64,000 bases of DNA from UBA1413 sp964650525 (GTDB lineage: Bacteria > Bacteroidota > Bacteroidia > Bacteroidales > Prolixibacteraceae). Where the stretch lies: positions 104,777-168,776 of the forward strand of contig CAZYUA010000004.1 of assembly GCA_964650525.1 (NCBI GenBank), written 5' to 3'. The first letter of the stretch is position 1. The number at the start of each line of letters is the position of its first letter. The position numbers and the translations under genes are program-made. Below, piece by piece: positions 1 to 8,888 of the stretch. Below the pieces are notes generated by a model that saw only the letters and a program-made list of their open reading frames with translations, was not told the origin of the DNA and ran no database searches.

Positions 1-1581
1 ATCCGCGGATTTATGCAGGACGTGGGCCGGAATTATATGTCGGTGCCGTTTCTCAAGGAGCAGATCGATGTGCTGACAGCATACAAATTCAATGTTTTCC
101 ATTTTCATGTGACTGACAACCCGGCCTGGCGTCTGGAAAGCAAACTGTACCCGCAATTGAAGGATTCCTCCTCGATGAGCCGGTGGCCCGGGAAGTTTTA
201 TTCACAGGAAGAATTTGTGGACCTGGTGAACTATTGCCGCGATCGGCATATGACCTTGATTCCCGAGCTGGATGTGCCCGGGCATTGTGAAGCTTTCCGG
301 AAAGCCCTGGGTATTAACACCATGCAGGATCCCCGGGTCAGGCTCATTTTGTCGGACCTGATTGATGAATTGTGCAGGCTTGTTCCGGCAGAGGCGATGC
401 CATACATCCACCTGGGTACCGACGAAGTGTGGCACGATTATGAGAAGCCGGCCCCGGACCTCCTTCCCCACCTGGTCAGCAAAGTCAGGGAAAACGGACG
501 GGAAGTGATCGTGTGGCGCCCCGGACAGCCTGTTGCGTACGACACCACCTCCATTACCCAGCTATGGTCGTCGAACGGTCATCCCAGGCCGGGTCATCGC
601 TACCTCGACTCACGTCTCAATTATCTTAACCATCTGGATCCGCTGGCCGGGGTTGTCCAGCTCTACTTCGACCGGATCTGCGGAGCTTCGCGTGGCGACT
701 CCCTGCGCCTCGGAGGGATTCTTTGTTGCTGGAACGATAATAATGTACGGGAAGAAAAGGACCTTGTCATCCAGAATCCGGTCTATCCGGGAATTGTGAC
801 ATACAGCGAGACCTCCTGGAAAGGTGAGCCGGCAGATTTCGGTGAACAATACCTGGCCAGGCTGCCTCTTTCCGGTGACTCTCTTTTTGAGCAGTTCCGG
901 GAGTTCGAGGATCGGCTGGTCCGTCACAGGGATTTGTATTTCAACGGAAAGCCTTTCCCGTATGTGAAGCAAACGGGGATCGCCTGGAAGATCATCGGTC
1001 CCTTTGACCACAAGGGCGATTTCGACCGGAAATTCGCCGTGGAGGATTCCCTGGCAGACAGCTACAGGGTGGATGGTAAGGAGGTTGGTTGGGCAGGCCC
1101 TTACCCCGGAGGAACTGTTCATGTCCGCCATTTCTTCGGATTTCCCTCCTGGTATGACCAAAAAGAGGGTACCGTCTATGCCATGACTCATGTGTGGTCT
1201 CCCCGCGACCAGGAAACGGACTGCTGGATAGGCTTCCATGACTGGTCGCGTTCCGGAGGGCGACGGGGAGGCCCCTTCCCACAACAGGGAGAATGGCATA
1301 CCACTCACCCCCGGGTATGGGTGAACGGAAAGTTGGTTGGTCCCCCGGTGTGGAAAAACCCCGGATTGCCCGCCGCCAGCGAGGAAATTCCTTTTGAAGA
1401 TGAAAACTACTCCTTTAGGGAAACTACCAAAATCAGCCTGAAGAAAGGATGGAATCCGGTTCTCCTGAAAGTCCCGCAAGGCGGCAATTCCTGGAAGTGG
1501 ATGTTTACTTTCGTACCCCTGGAAGTCCATGACGGACAAGTCCGTGAGCTGCCCGGAATCCGGTTCGATCCGTCTCCATAA
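1..1581 (+). CDS. GH20 beta-N-acetylhexosaminidase-like protein, 5' end outside the window
   Basis: This is a family 20 glycoside hydrolase, expected to remove terminal beta-linked N-acetylhexosamine from glycans using the substrate acetamido group. The frame is open from base 1, and the first residues (RGFMQDVGRNYM) match the start of the GH20 TIM barrel, so the signal peptide and the N-terminal domain lie outside the window. The FHFHVTD strand, the PELDVPGH motif and the catalytic Asp-Glu pair in HLGTDEVW (about 410-435) are all present. About 190 residues after the barrel form a Trp-rich, probably beta-sandwich module. It is followed by a HAD gene on the same strand 108 bases downstream. 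The family call is firm; the true substrate is unknown. Confidence 0.85.
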   Translation: MRGFMQDVGRNYMSVPFLKEQIDVLTAYKFNVFHFHVTDNPAWRLESKLYPQLKDSSSMSRWPGKFYSQEEFVDLVNYCRDRHMTLIPELDVPGHCEAFRKALGINTMQDPRVRLILSDLIDELCRLVPAEAMPYIHLGTDEVWHDYEKPAPDLLPHLVSKVRENGREVIVWRPGQPVAYDTTSITQLWSSNGHPRPGHRYLDSRLNYLNHLDPLAGVVQLYFDRICGASRGDSLRLGGILCCWNDNNVREEKDLVIQNPVYPGIVTYSETSWKGEPADFGEQYLARLPLSGDSLFEQFREFEDRLVRHRDLYFNGKPFPYVKQTGIAWKIIGPFDHKGDFDRKFAVEDSLADSYRVDGKEVGWAGPYPGGTVHVRHFFGFPSWYDQKEGTVYAMTHVWSPRDQETDCWIGFHDWSRSGGRRGGPFPQQGEWHTTHPRVWVNGKLVGPPVWKNPGLPAASEEIPFEDENYSFRETTKISLKKGWNPVLLKVPQGGNSWKWMFTFVPLEVHDGQVRELPGIRFDPSP

Positions 1582-1689
1582 TCATTTGGTCCGCGCTGAA
1601 AAAACCAAAAATAGTCGGCAGACCAACACGGAATTTTCTTTACAAAGGGAATTTTTATCTGCCGGAAGTTTCGCAAACAGGAACGATTC

Positions 1690-2346
1690 ATGAAAGACGT
1701 GCATTACGTGGTATTTGATTTTGACGGGACCTTTGCCGATACCCTGGATCTGGCTTTTACCATGTACAACCGCATTGCCCCCGAATACAACTACAGGCAG
1801 GTCGGCAAGGAAGAACTGGACACTCTGCGCACCCGCAAGCCACAGGAGATTTTCAAAGCGTTTGGAATTTCCCGTGTCAGGTTTCTGACACTGCTTCTCC
1901 GGATACGGAAGGAGCTGAGCCTTCATATCACGGAAGCGGGACTGATAAAGGGTATGGAGAATGCACTTAGGTCGATGAGTCTTGCAGGGTTCAGGCTGGG
2001 AATCCTGACCTCTAATTCCAGGGTAAATGTCCGGAATTTCATCGACCACCATTCCTTGTCGGATATCATCGGTTTCATTTACAGTGGAAACAGCCTTTTT
2101 GGTAAAGACAAGGTGATCGGGAGAATGCTGGAAAGGGAAGGCATTTCCAGGGAACGTGTGGTGTATGTGGGGGATGAAACCCGGGATATCGAAGCATGCC
2201 AGAAAGCCGGAATTCCTGTTATCGCCGTAAGTTGGGGGCTAAACCGCCGGGAACTCCTTGCTTCCTTGCACCCCGATTGGCTGGCAGATGATCCGGAAGA
2301 TTTGTTGCGATGCGTACAGCAGGTTTTCAGCGGCAAACCCCGTTGA
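1690..2346 (+). CDS. HAD-superfamily phosphatase (phosphoglycolate-phosphatase-like)
   Basis: A 218-residue haloacid-dehalogenase hydrolase, expected to be a cytosolic small-molecule phosphatase. Motif I is FDFDGTFADT (nucleophile Asp near residue 11), motif II is ILTSNSR, the motif III lysine lies in GKDKVIG, and motif IV is VYVGDETRDIEACQKAGI, which carries the Mg2+-binding acids. A helical cap follows motif I, as in the Gph/PhnX-like C1 subgroup. Length is normal and the ATG start is clear. It lies downstream of the GH20 gene on the same strand. The substrate cannot be read from the sequence. Confidence 0.85.
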   Translation: MKDVHYVVFDFDGTFADTLDLAFTMYNRIAPEYNYRQVGKEELDTLRTRKPQEIFKAFGISRVRFLTLLLRIRKELSLHITEAGLIKGMENALRSMSLAGFRLGILTSNSRVNVRNFIDHHSLSDIIGFIYSGNSLFGKDKVIGRMLEREGISRERVVYVGDETRDIEACQKAGIPVIAVSWGLNRRELLASLHPDWLADDPEDLLRCVQQVFSGKPR

Positions 2347-2390
2347 ATTGTCTGGTACTACCCTCCAGGGAAATGCAATCAAAACAATTT

Positions 2391-2810
2391 CTAAAGGTTA
2401 CCGGAGAAAAAATGATCAAGCGCTTCCCCAACCTCTTCCGGTCTTTGATAGCAGAAAACCGTGAGTTCGGGGCATCCTGCGATCATGGCAGAAAGTCTTT
2501 TTCCCGGTTGTTCTCGGTAAAGACAGAGGATTTTTTTCCCGAGAGCTACTGCCCTGCCGATCTCATAGCCCACGCCTGCTGAAATGGTGGTTACCTCTGC
2601 CACGACCAGGTCAGCAGCCTTCAGCCATTCCATGTCCCGGTCATGGATATACCGGTCAGTGACGCCCTGATCGCCCCCTTCAGTCAGGACAGCACTGCCG
2701 AGATGTTCCGTCATCACCCGGCCATACGGCTGCAAAAGCCGGATGAGTTGCTCGTAGAGGGCGGCATCTCCGCGCCCCCCGCGTATGGACCCTGCAAAAT
2801 AGATGTTCAT
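2391..2810 (-). CDS. 2'-deoxynucleoside 5'-phosphate N-hydrolase 1 (DNPH1/Rcl)-like
   Basis: A 139-residue member of the nucleoside 2-deoxyribosyltransferase superfamily. Sequence features match the DNPH1/Rcl branch, which cleaves the N-glycosidic bond of deoxynucleoside monophosphates, including 5-hydroxymethyl-dUMP. The start IYFAGSIRGGRGD fits the phosphate/ribose-binding loop with its SIRGGR signature. TEHLG, HDRDMEWL, ADLVVAEVT and GVGYEIGRAVALGKKILCL follow in the family order, and the nucleophile Glu is predicted at residue 83. It is divergent from a thymidylate-synthase-like gene across 174 bases, which suggests a shared nucleotide-sanitation or modified-pyrimidine role (inference). 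Confidence 0.85.
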   Translation of the reverse strand: MNIYFAGSIRGGRGDAALYEQLIRLLQPYGRVMTEHLGSAVLTEGGDQGVTDRYIHDRDMEWLKAADLVVAEVTTISAGVGYEIGRAVALGKKILCLYREQPGKRLSAMIAGCPELTVFCYQRPEEVGEALDHFFSGNL

Positions 2811-2984
2811 GGACCAAAAATAGAGAGACTTACGCTCTTTTCAAATTTCCGGTGAAGGAATGATGGGAAACCACCCTGAAACCGGGTTTCCGGAGGGGTA
2901 TGAGGTAACCTGAAAATGGCCGGACGAAAAGCTTCATTGAGATTATTTTGCCTATTTTTATAAAATGACTTTAACCTGATTCCG

Positions 2985-3872
2985 ATGAAGAATATTCCTG
3001 TACTGGCTGTCACAGGCAAAACGCTGGCTGAAGCTTACGAAGCCGCCCTCGTTGCCCTGTATGAAAAGGGTATCCGCTTTCAAACGCAATATGATAAATC
3101 CGGAGATCCGTTAAGTTATGATTGCACCATGAATCTGACGATCCTGGAACCCGAAACCGATCCGGTGATTCACATGGCTTTTCCGGGCGGCTTGGAAGAC
3201 CTGAAGGAGTATGTTATGGAACTGGAGGGATATAAAGACCACTGGGTCAAAAACATGAACGATGAAAAAGATACCCGGTGGGAGTACACGTACCACGGAA
3301 GGTTAAAAAATTATGGTGTCTGGAAGGAATTGGCAGGAGGTATCCCGGCTGAAACAGGTCCTTTCAGGGTAGACCAGATAGAAAAGGTCATCGGCAAGCT
3401 TTCGGCGCAGCCTTTCACAAGGCAGGCCCAGATGATCACCTGGATGCCCAACATCGACAACGATTGTTACGATCCTCCCTGCCTTCAGTCGCTTTGGTAC
3501 CGGATACCGGAAGATGAAGAGGGGACCTGGTGGCTGAACTGTAATGTTCGCTTCAGAAGTAACGATGCCTGGGGCGCCAGCTTTATGAACATGTTCGGAT
3601 TTATCCGTTTCAATAAAGAGATCATTGCCGATGAAGTCGCCAGAAGAACGGGAAAAACAGTCAGACTGGGCCGGATGAACTGGCAGGCTGATTCCTACCA
3701 TATTTACGGGAAAGACCTAAAGGCGGCAAAAGAGCGTCTGTTCGACAGAATCGCCGGTATGCCTTTTGAAGAACGTACGTTAGCGTTTAACGACCCGTTT
3801 TTCCGCGACATGTACAATAACGCTGAAACAGCCATCCTTTCTAAAATCCGGGAACTGGACAGCAGACGCTGA
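2985..3872 (+). CDS. thymidylate synthase-superfamily protein (ThyA-like fold)
   Basis: A 295-residue protein with the landmarks of the thymidylate synthase/dCMP hydroxymethylase fold but divergent around them. The active-site Cys is predicted at 166 (DPPCLQSL), and the usual His after the Cys is replaced by Leu. The nucleotide-phosphate loop RSNDAWGA is at 191-198, followed by Asn202, which aligns with the pyrimidine-selecting Asn of ThyA and therefore favours uracil over cytosine. DSYHIYGKDL matches the C-terminal D-x-HIY segment. The N-terminal 125 residues are unusual. It could methylate or hydroxymethylate dUMP, or be an inactive relative. It is divergent from the DNPH1-like gene. Confidence 0.75.
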   Translation: MKNIPVLAVTGKTLAEAYEAALVALYEKGIRFQTQYDKSGDPLSYDCTMNLTILEPETDPVIHMAFPGGLEDLKEYVMELEGYKDHWVKNMNDEKDTRWEYTYHGRLKNYGVWKELAGGIPAETGPFRVDQIEKVIGKLSAQPFTRQAQMITWMPNIDNDCYDPPCLQSLWYRIPEDEEGTWWLNCNVRFRSNDAWGASFMNMFGFIRFNKEIIADEVARRTGKTVRLGRMNWQADSYHIYGKDLKAAKERLFDRIAGMPFEERTLAFNDPFFRDMYNNAETAILSKIRELDSRR

Positions 3873-3882
3873 CAGGAACTTT

Positions 3883-3928
3883 GGCAGGGTTTTAACTGGT
3901 TGATTTCCATCATCCTGCCGGTATTTTT
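3883..3928 (+). terminator. possible intrinsic terminator after the TS-like gene
   Basis: Arms GGCAGG (3883-3888) and CCTGCC (3914-3919) are perfectly complementary, and a short T-run (3924-3928) follows. The loop is long, so the call is tentative. Confidence 0.4.
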
Positions 3929-3988
3929 CGTGCCGGGTAGTTTCGTGAAATTCACCTGCGGCCTGTTCAGTATTAAGCTGTTTAAGTA

Positions 3989-3996
3989 TACCTTTG
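3989..3996 (+). promoter_or_regulatory. Bacteroidota -7 element (TACCTTTG)
   Basis: An exact TAnnTTTG match 25 bases before the ATG of the TPR gene. No clear TTG -33 element sits at the usual distance, so only the -7 box is claimed. Confidence 0.45.
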
Positions 3997-4020
3997 TACA
4001 GGAAATAATACGACGATCGA

Positions 4021-6240
4021 ATGACTGAAGGTGATATTACATCCGCTTACAGGGACATTGTTCTGCTGCTTTCAGAAAAGAAGCTGAAACAGGCCTTCCT
4101 GCAGGTCAGAAAACTGATTGCTGAAACCCGGCAGGCAGAATTTTCAAACCCTCTGGACGATCTGGAACAAACCTACAGCTTTATCCGAAAATATACAGTC
4201 GAGAGCATCGATGACCCTGAACGCGGGAAAATCCTCAACTTCCTGGTGGTATCGGCGTTTGAACTTGCCGACAGGGTTTATGAGAATTGGAGGGGAAAGT
4301 TTTCACCATCGTTTTTTTACAGGAAAAAACGGACATCCGACACTTTCAACTTCAGCAATCCGGCTGATTTCCTGGAGAATTTCATCCATTCCCGGAATGC
4401 GGGGTCATCAGTACCTTCGGATGGCGAAAATCCGGAAAAAAACAGGTTGCTGCAGGAGTCCTGGCAGAAGATCATCTCTCTTTTTTACTCTGTGGTTTTC
4501 CTTGATAAAGTATCGAATGAGGAAAAAGCGTTTGTTCAGGCCATTATCAGTGCAGACGACATTGTTCCGGAATATAAGTCGCTGATTTCTACAGCACTGA
4601 CATTCAGTGTTCTACGCTATTTTGACACAACAAAACTGGAGATGTTGCTTGATCTCTGTGAAACCAACCGGACCCATCTTCTGGTCAGTCAGAGAAGCCT
4701 GACCGGATTTCTGCTGGCCTTGTATTATTACGATTACCGCATGCCGTTTTATTCTCCCATCGGGGTCCGGTTTGACCTGATGACAGAAGATCCGGTTTTC
4801 TCCCGGAAAGTGGGAAAGATCCTGCTTCAGCTCACCGGCAGCAAGGAGACAGAAAAGATCAAACAAAAAATGGATCGGGAAATCATGCCGGAGATGATCC
4901 GGATTTCACCCAATATCCGGAATAAGCTCAATTTTGACAGCCTGATGGATGAAGGTTCCTCAGACGACAGAAATCCTGACTGGACAGAACTTTTTCACGA
5001 TTCCCCCGGACTGATGGAAAAAATGGAAGAGATGGCAAAGATGCAGATCGAGGGAGCGGATGTTTTTCTGAGTTCCTTTTCGATGTTGAAGAACTTCCCG
5101 TTTTATCGGGAGTTCACCAACTGGTTTATCCCTTTTTATGCGGATCATCCGGAAGTGGTTGCCTCGAAGCCGGGAGATCCGGAAGGTACCGGAAATCAAA
5201 TCACCGAAGCTTTATTCCATTCACCCATCCTGTGCAATTCTGACAAATACTCGTTTTCTATTATGCTGAAAATTATTCCGGCTGAAGCCAGGGAGATGAT
5301 GGCCGGATTTTTGAAAGCAGAAATGGAGCAAATGGAAGAGGTCAGAAAAGATGAAAACCTGCTTGACCCCGACAGGGAATCAGGGATAGTGTCTAACCAG
5401 TACATACAGGATTTGTACCGGTTTTTCAGGCTTCATCCGGACAGGAAAGATTTTGAAGATATTTTCGACTGGAAATTTGATTTCCATAACAAAACCGGAT
5501 TCAGGAACCTGTTGGACCGGAATCCGGAGATAATCAGGGAAATAGCAGGGTTTTATTTTGAAAAGGGCTATTATCAGGAGGCTCTGGAAATCTTTTCACG
5601 TTCCGACGGTCAAAATGGAGAGAGTCTGCAAAAGGCTGCCTATTGCCATCAAAAACTGGGCGACTACGAAAAGGCACTATCTCTGTACCGGAAAGCGGAG
5701 CTTTATGATGTGAACAAGATCTGGAACCTGAAAAAGATGGCCCTTTGTTACCGGAATCTCAAGCTCCCGGAAGAGGCGCTGAAGGTGTATAAAACTCTTG
5801 ATTCCCTGGAACCGGAAAACCTGGGTACCGTGTATGCCATCGGATACTGTTACAGTGAAGCCGGCAAATACCAGGATGCCCTGAATTCGTTTTTCAAGAT
5901 TGAATATCTTTCCCCGGGAAATAAAAAGGTATGGAGGCCTATTGCGTGGTGTTCCTTTCTGACCGGGAAAAACGAACAGGCAGAAAAATACTACGACAAG
6001 CTGATGGACGAGCATCCTGACCGGTACGACTTAATGAATATGGGGCATGTCCAGTGGGCTTTGGGAAAGAAAAAGGAAACCATCCGGTATTACCGGCAAT
6101 CCATCCAGTCGGGTGGTTTTACTGCAGAGGATTTTATGGCAGTGTTCGAAGAGGACCTTCAGGTTCTGATTGCCAGGGGAATTCAGCCTGAAGAGGTCTC
6201 CATTATGCTGGACCAGCTTCGTTATTCTCTTGAAGAATAG
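4021..6240 (+). CDS. tetratricopeptide-repeat protein
   Basis: A 739-residue, apparently cytosolic protein with no signal peptide or membrane segment. The first 500 residues are helical, charged and unlike any family recognised here. From about residue 510 to 700 there are tandem TPR units, seen as GYYQEALEIF, GDYEKALSLYRKAELYD, KLPEEALKVYKTLDSLEPEN, GKYQDALNSFFKIEYLSPGN and GKNEQAEKYYDKLMDEHPD, spaced about 34 residues apart. TPR arrays act as protein-binding scaffolds. The gene has its own promoter motif and no obvious operon partner, so its partner protein is unknown. Confidence 0.85.
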   Translation: MTEGDITSAYRDIVLLLSEKKLKQAFLQVRKLIAETRQAEFSNPLDDLEQTYSFIRKYTVESIDDPERGKILNFLVVSAFELADRVYENWRGKFSPSFFYRKKRTSDTFNFSNPADFLENFIHSRNAGSSVPSDGENPEKNRLLQESWQKIISLFYSVVFLDKVSNEEKAFVQAIISADDIVPEYKSLISTALTFSVLRYFDTTKLEMLLDLCETNRTHLLVSQRSLTGFLLALYYYDYRMPFYSPIGVRFDLMTEDPVFSRKVGKILLQLTGSKETEKIKQKMDREIMPEMIRISPNIRNKLNFDSLMDEGSSDDRNPDWTELFHDSPGLMEKMEEMAKMQIEGADVFLSSFSMLKNFPFYREFTNWFIPFYADHPEVVASKPGDPEGTGNQITEALFHSPILCNSDKYSFSIMLKIIPAEAREMMAGFLKAEMEQMEEVRKDENLLDPDRESGIVSNQYIQDLYRFFRLHPDRKDFEDIFDWKFDFHNKTGFRNLLDRNPEIIREIAGFYFEKGYYQEALEIFSRSDGQNGESLQKAAYCHQKLGDYEKALSLYRKAELYDVNKIWNLKKMALCYRNLKLPEEALKVYKTLDSLEPENLGTVYAIGYCYSEAGKYQDALNSFFKIEYLSPGNKKVWRPIAWCSFLTGKNEQAEKYYDKLMDEHPDRYDLMNMGHVQWALGKKKETIRYYRQSIQSGGFTAEDFMAVFEEDLQVLIARGIQPEEVSIMLDQLRYSLEE

Positions 6241-6351
6241 GGTTTCCGGCCACTGTTTTGACTCGGAATCCTGTAAAATCTATTGAAAAAGGCCGGTAAC
6301 CACCTCCACGTCACACCCGGGCTAACCAGGTGATAAGTCCCTGCATTTTCA

Positions 6352-8790
6352 TCAGTTCATGCGGGTTCTGACGCGGATTTTCCCTACCCCTGCCTGTAAT
6401 CCTCCGGATGTCGCTGTCAGATTGATCTCTCCCGGTTTCCCCAACCGGACAATTACCTGGCATTTGCCGCGGTAGCTGTTCACCAGGGGTTGCTGAAAAC
6501 TGTGCATGTCAGCGGGATTGTCATTTCCCACTGCTTGAAGCTGGCCACCTGTGATTTCCAGCGCCACCGGCAGTTGTGCATCGGGAACCACCCACCCGTT
6601 TTCATCCAGGATTTCAATCCTGAAATAAGCAAGGTCATCTACTGTGGAAGACAACGCTTCCTTTTCCGGGGTTACCCGCACGCTGAAGGGTTTTCCGGTG
6701 GTTTTCAACACCTGGCGGGTGACTTCCCGGCCCTCTGAGATTCCGATGGCCGTCAGTTCGCCACTCTGGTAAGGCACTTCAAAATGCGCCGTGAGTTTTG
6801 TGCTGTCCGATATCTCCTTTGTTCCGATCTCCTTCCCGTTCAGCTCGAGACGTACCCGGTCGCAGCGGGAATAGACCGACACCAGGAAATTCTTTCCTTC
6901 GTGGCCTTCCCAGTTCCAGCATTTCCATTCACCGGGCCATCCCCAGTAACTGACGATCTCTTTTCTGCCCTCCGGCAGGGGGGCGTGCACCATCATTTCA
7001 AGGAGGCTGTTGCGCCACACCACATCGCGGAAGAACATTTGAGGTTTTTTGTCTCCTGTAATGCTGATGTCGCCGCAATTGGCATTAAACCAGGGCCAGG
7101 GGGGTGCAAAAACTGCCGGATCGCCTTCAAACCAGGTATGGCCAATCCCCGATTCCCCGAGGTAGTCCATGCCGGTCCACACAAAATCGCCGATCACATA
7201 GGAGTGTTTTTCTACCATCTGCCAGTTTTCAAAGGCCTCCTTGGGCACCGATTCCGTGCCGATCATGATCCTTCCGGGGAATTTGGCCTGGTCGGGTTCA
7301 TATTGCTGCCACTGGTAATTGTACCCATGCACGTCCAGTTGGGCAAATGCGGGCGCGGTATCGTCCCAGGTTTTTCCCGGGTTATCCCAGAAACCGCACA
7401 CGGCCTGGGTGACCGGACGCGTGGGATCAAGGGATTTGACCTTTTCCGAAAGCATCCTGTAGATGGCCAGTCCGGAGGAGTCTGCCCGCTCCTGGATTTC
7501 GTTGCCCACACTCCAGATGATGACGGAGGGGTGGTTGCGGTCGCGCAATACCATGGCTTCGATATCCTTTTCCCACCACTCATCGAAAAAGCGGTGGTAG
7601 TCCTGCGGATTCTTGGGTTTTTGCCAGTGGTCGAACGATTCATCCATCACGAGGATGCCCAGTTCGTCGCAGGCATCAAGGAAGTGTCGCGACGGAGGAT
7701 TGTGGGAAGTACGGATGGCATTAAAGCCGGCATCCTTCATGGTTTTCACCCTCCGGTATTCAGCCGATTGAAATGCCGCGGAACCTAAAAACCCATTGTC
7801 GTGGTGCAGGCAACCCCCCTTCAATAGCACATTCTTTCCATTGAGTAAAAATCCTTCTTCCGGCGAAAAGACAATGCTTCTGATTCCGAATCTTTCTTCC
7901 GTGGCATCAAGAACTTTGCCATCTTCACTGACCTGCACCTCCATGATATAAAGGGCGGGGTTTTCAGGCGACCATAGGGAGGGATTCGTGACTTCAGTTT
8001 CCAGGGTGAGGTTCGGGGTTTCTCCTGCTTTCAGGACCACTTTTTGCTCGGCAGCCGCCACTTCTGCGCCGGCACTGTTTTTCATCCTGATGACGACCTG
8101 CACTTCTTTATCCTCCATAGAACCATTAGCCACCCGGATCTCTGCTTTGACCAGGGCTTTCTCCGCAGTTACGACAGGAGTGGTGATGAATGTACCCCAC
8201 AGGGGCAGGTGGACAGGGTGGGTTTTGATGAGCTTCACATTACGGTAAATGCCCGATCCGCTGTACCATCTCGAATTTTTCCCCTCGTTTTTCACCTGGA
8301 CGGCCAGCAGGTTTGGTTGACCGGCAGGATTCAGATGGGGGGTCAGATCGTAGAAAAACGCGGTATACCCATATGGGTGGTTTCCCAGGTGGGTGCCGTT
8401 GATCCAGAGGTCGGCATCCATGTAGACACCATCGAAAAGTATCGTTACTACTTTCCCCATATCTTCTTTTCCGAGGGTGAAGTGTTTGCGGTACCAGGCC
8501 GTACCGCCCACCACGTGCCCCGTGGAGGCCCCTCCGGCGCTTTTCTCCGAGAAGGGACCGATCTGTTTCACCCCATCCTCCGGGGTGACGTCTTCAATAC
8601 TGTAATCGTGCGGCAGATCCACGATGCGCCAGGCTTTGTCGTCGAGGCCAGGATCCTGGCTGTTTTCAACGTCGGCGCGTAAGAATTTCCAGTCGTCATT
8701 GAACAGGGTCTCCCGTTGGGAGTCTGGTCCGGCACACGCCAAAACAAGCAGGCCCAGGAGAAAGACGGAAATAAAGTTCTTGATTCTCAT
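6352..8790 (-). CDS. GH2 beta-galactosidase-family lipoprotein
   Basis: An 812-residue periplasm-facing glycoside hydrolase family 2 enzyme. The N-terminus is a lipoprotein signal ending at Cys19 (LLVLAC). The order is sugar-binding jelly roll (about 30-190), Ig-like domain (about 195-305), TIM barrel (about 310-600) and C-terminal beta domains including a segment after RVTPEK. The barrel opens with FLLNGKNVLLKGGCLHH and has TSHNPPS. The acid/base is predicted at Glu431 (WSVGNEIQ) and the nucleophile at Glu513 (IGTESV). It resembles exo-beta-galactosidases, but GH2 also contains glucuronidases and mannosidases, so specificity is open. It lies last in the minus-strand fucosidase/ribokinase/porter series, 98 bases after the GRP porter. 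Confidence 0.9.
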   Translation of the reverse strand: MRIKNFISVFLLGLLVLACAGPDSQRETLFNDDWKFLRADVENSQDPGLDDKAWRIVDLPHDYSIEDVTPEDGVKQIGPFSEKSAGGASTGHVVGGTAWYRKHFTLGKEDMGKVVTILFDGVYMDADLWINGTHLGNHPYGYTAFFYDLTPHLNPAGQPNLLAVQVKNEGKNSRWYSGSGIYRNVKLIKTHPVHLPLWGTFITTPVVTAEKALVKAEIRVANGSMEDKEVQVVIRMKNSAGAEVAAAEQKVVLKAGETPNLTLETEVTNPSLWSPENPALYIMEVQVSEDGKVLDATEERFGIRSIVFSPEEGFLLNGKNVLLKGGCLHHDNGFLGSAAFQSAEYRRVKTMKDAGFNAIRTSHNPPSRHFLDACDELGILVMDESFDHWQKPKNPQDYHRFFDEWWEKDIEAMVLRDRNHPSVIIWSVGNEIQERADSSGLAIYRMLSEKVKSLDPTRPVTQAVCGFWDNPGKTWDDTAPAFAQLDVHGYNYQWQQYEPDQAKFPGRIMIGTESVPKEAFENWQMVEKHSYVIGDFVWTGMDYLGESGIGHTWFEGDPAVFAPPWPWFNANCGDISITGDKKPQMFFRDVVWRNSLLEMMVHAPLPEGRKEIVSYWGWPGEWKCWNWEGHEGKNFLVSVYSRCDRVRLELNGKEIGTKEISDSTKLTAHFEVPYQSGELTAIGISEGREVTRQVLKTTGKPFSVRVTPEKEALSSTVDDLAYFRIEILDENGWVVPDAQLPVALEITGGQLQAVGNDNPADMHSFQQPLVNSYRGKCQVIVRLGKPGEINLTATSGGLQAGVGKIRVRTRMN

Positions 8791-8888
8791 AGTTGTATTC
8801 GTTATAATTCCAGTTATTTACTGTCAGCTATCAAAATAGTTTACAATAATTAGGGGTGGTTTTCAGAAAATCCACGGGTCACACCATG

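Noticed and set aside
610..1539. Long open frame on the minus strand inside the GH20 gene
   Set aside because: It is antisense to a gene with clear GH20 motifs, has no recognisable domain, and follows from the codon bias of the real gene.
6784..7788. Long plus-strand open frame inside the GH2 gene
   Set aside because: Antisense shadow of a verified GH2 catalytic domain with no protein-like features.
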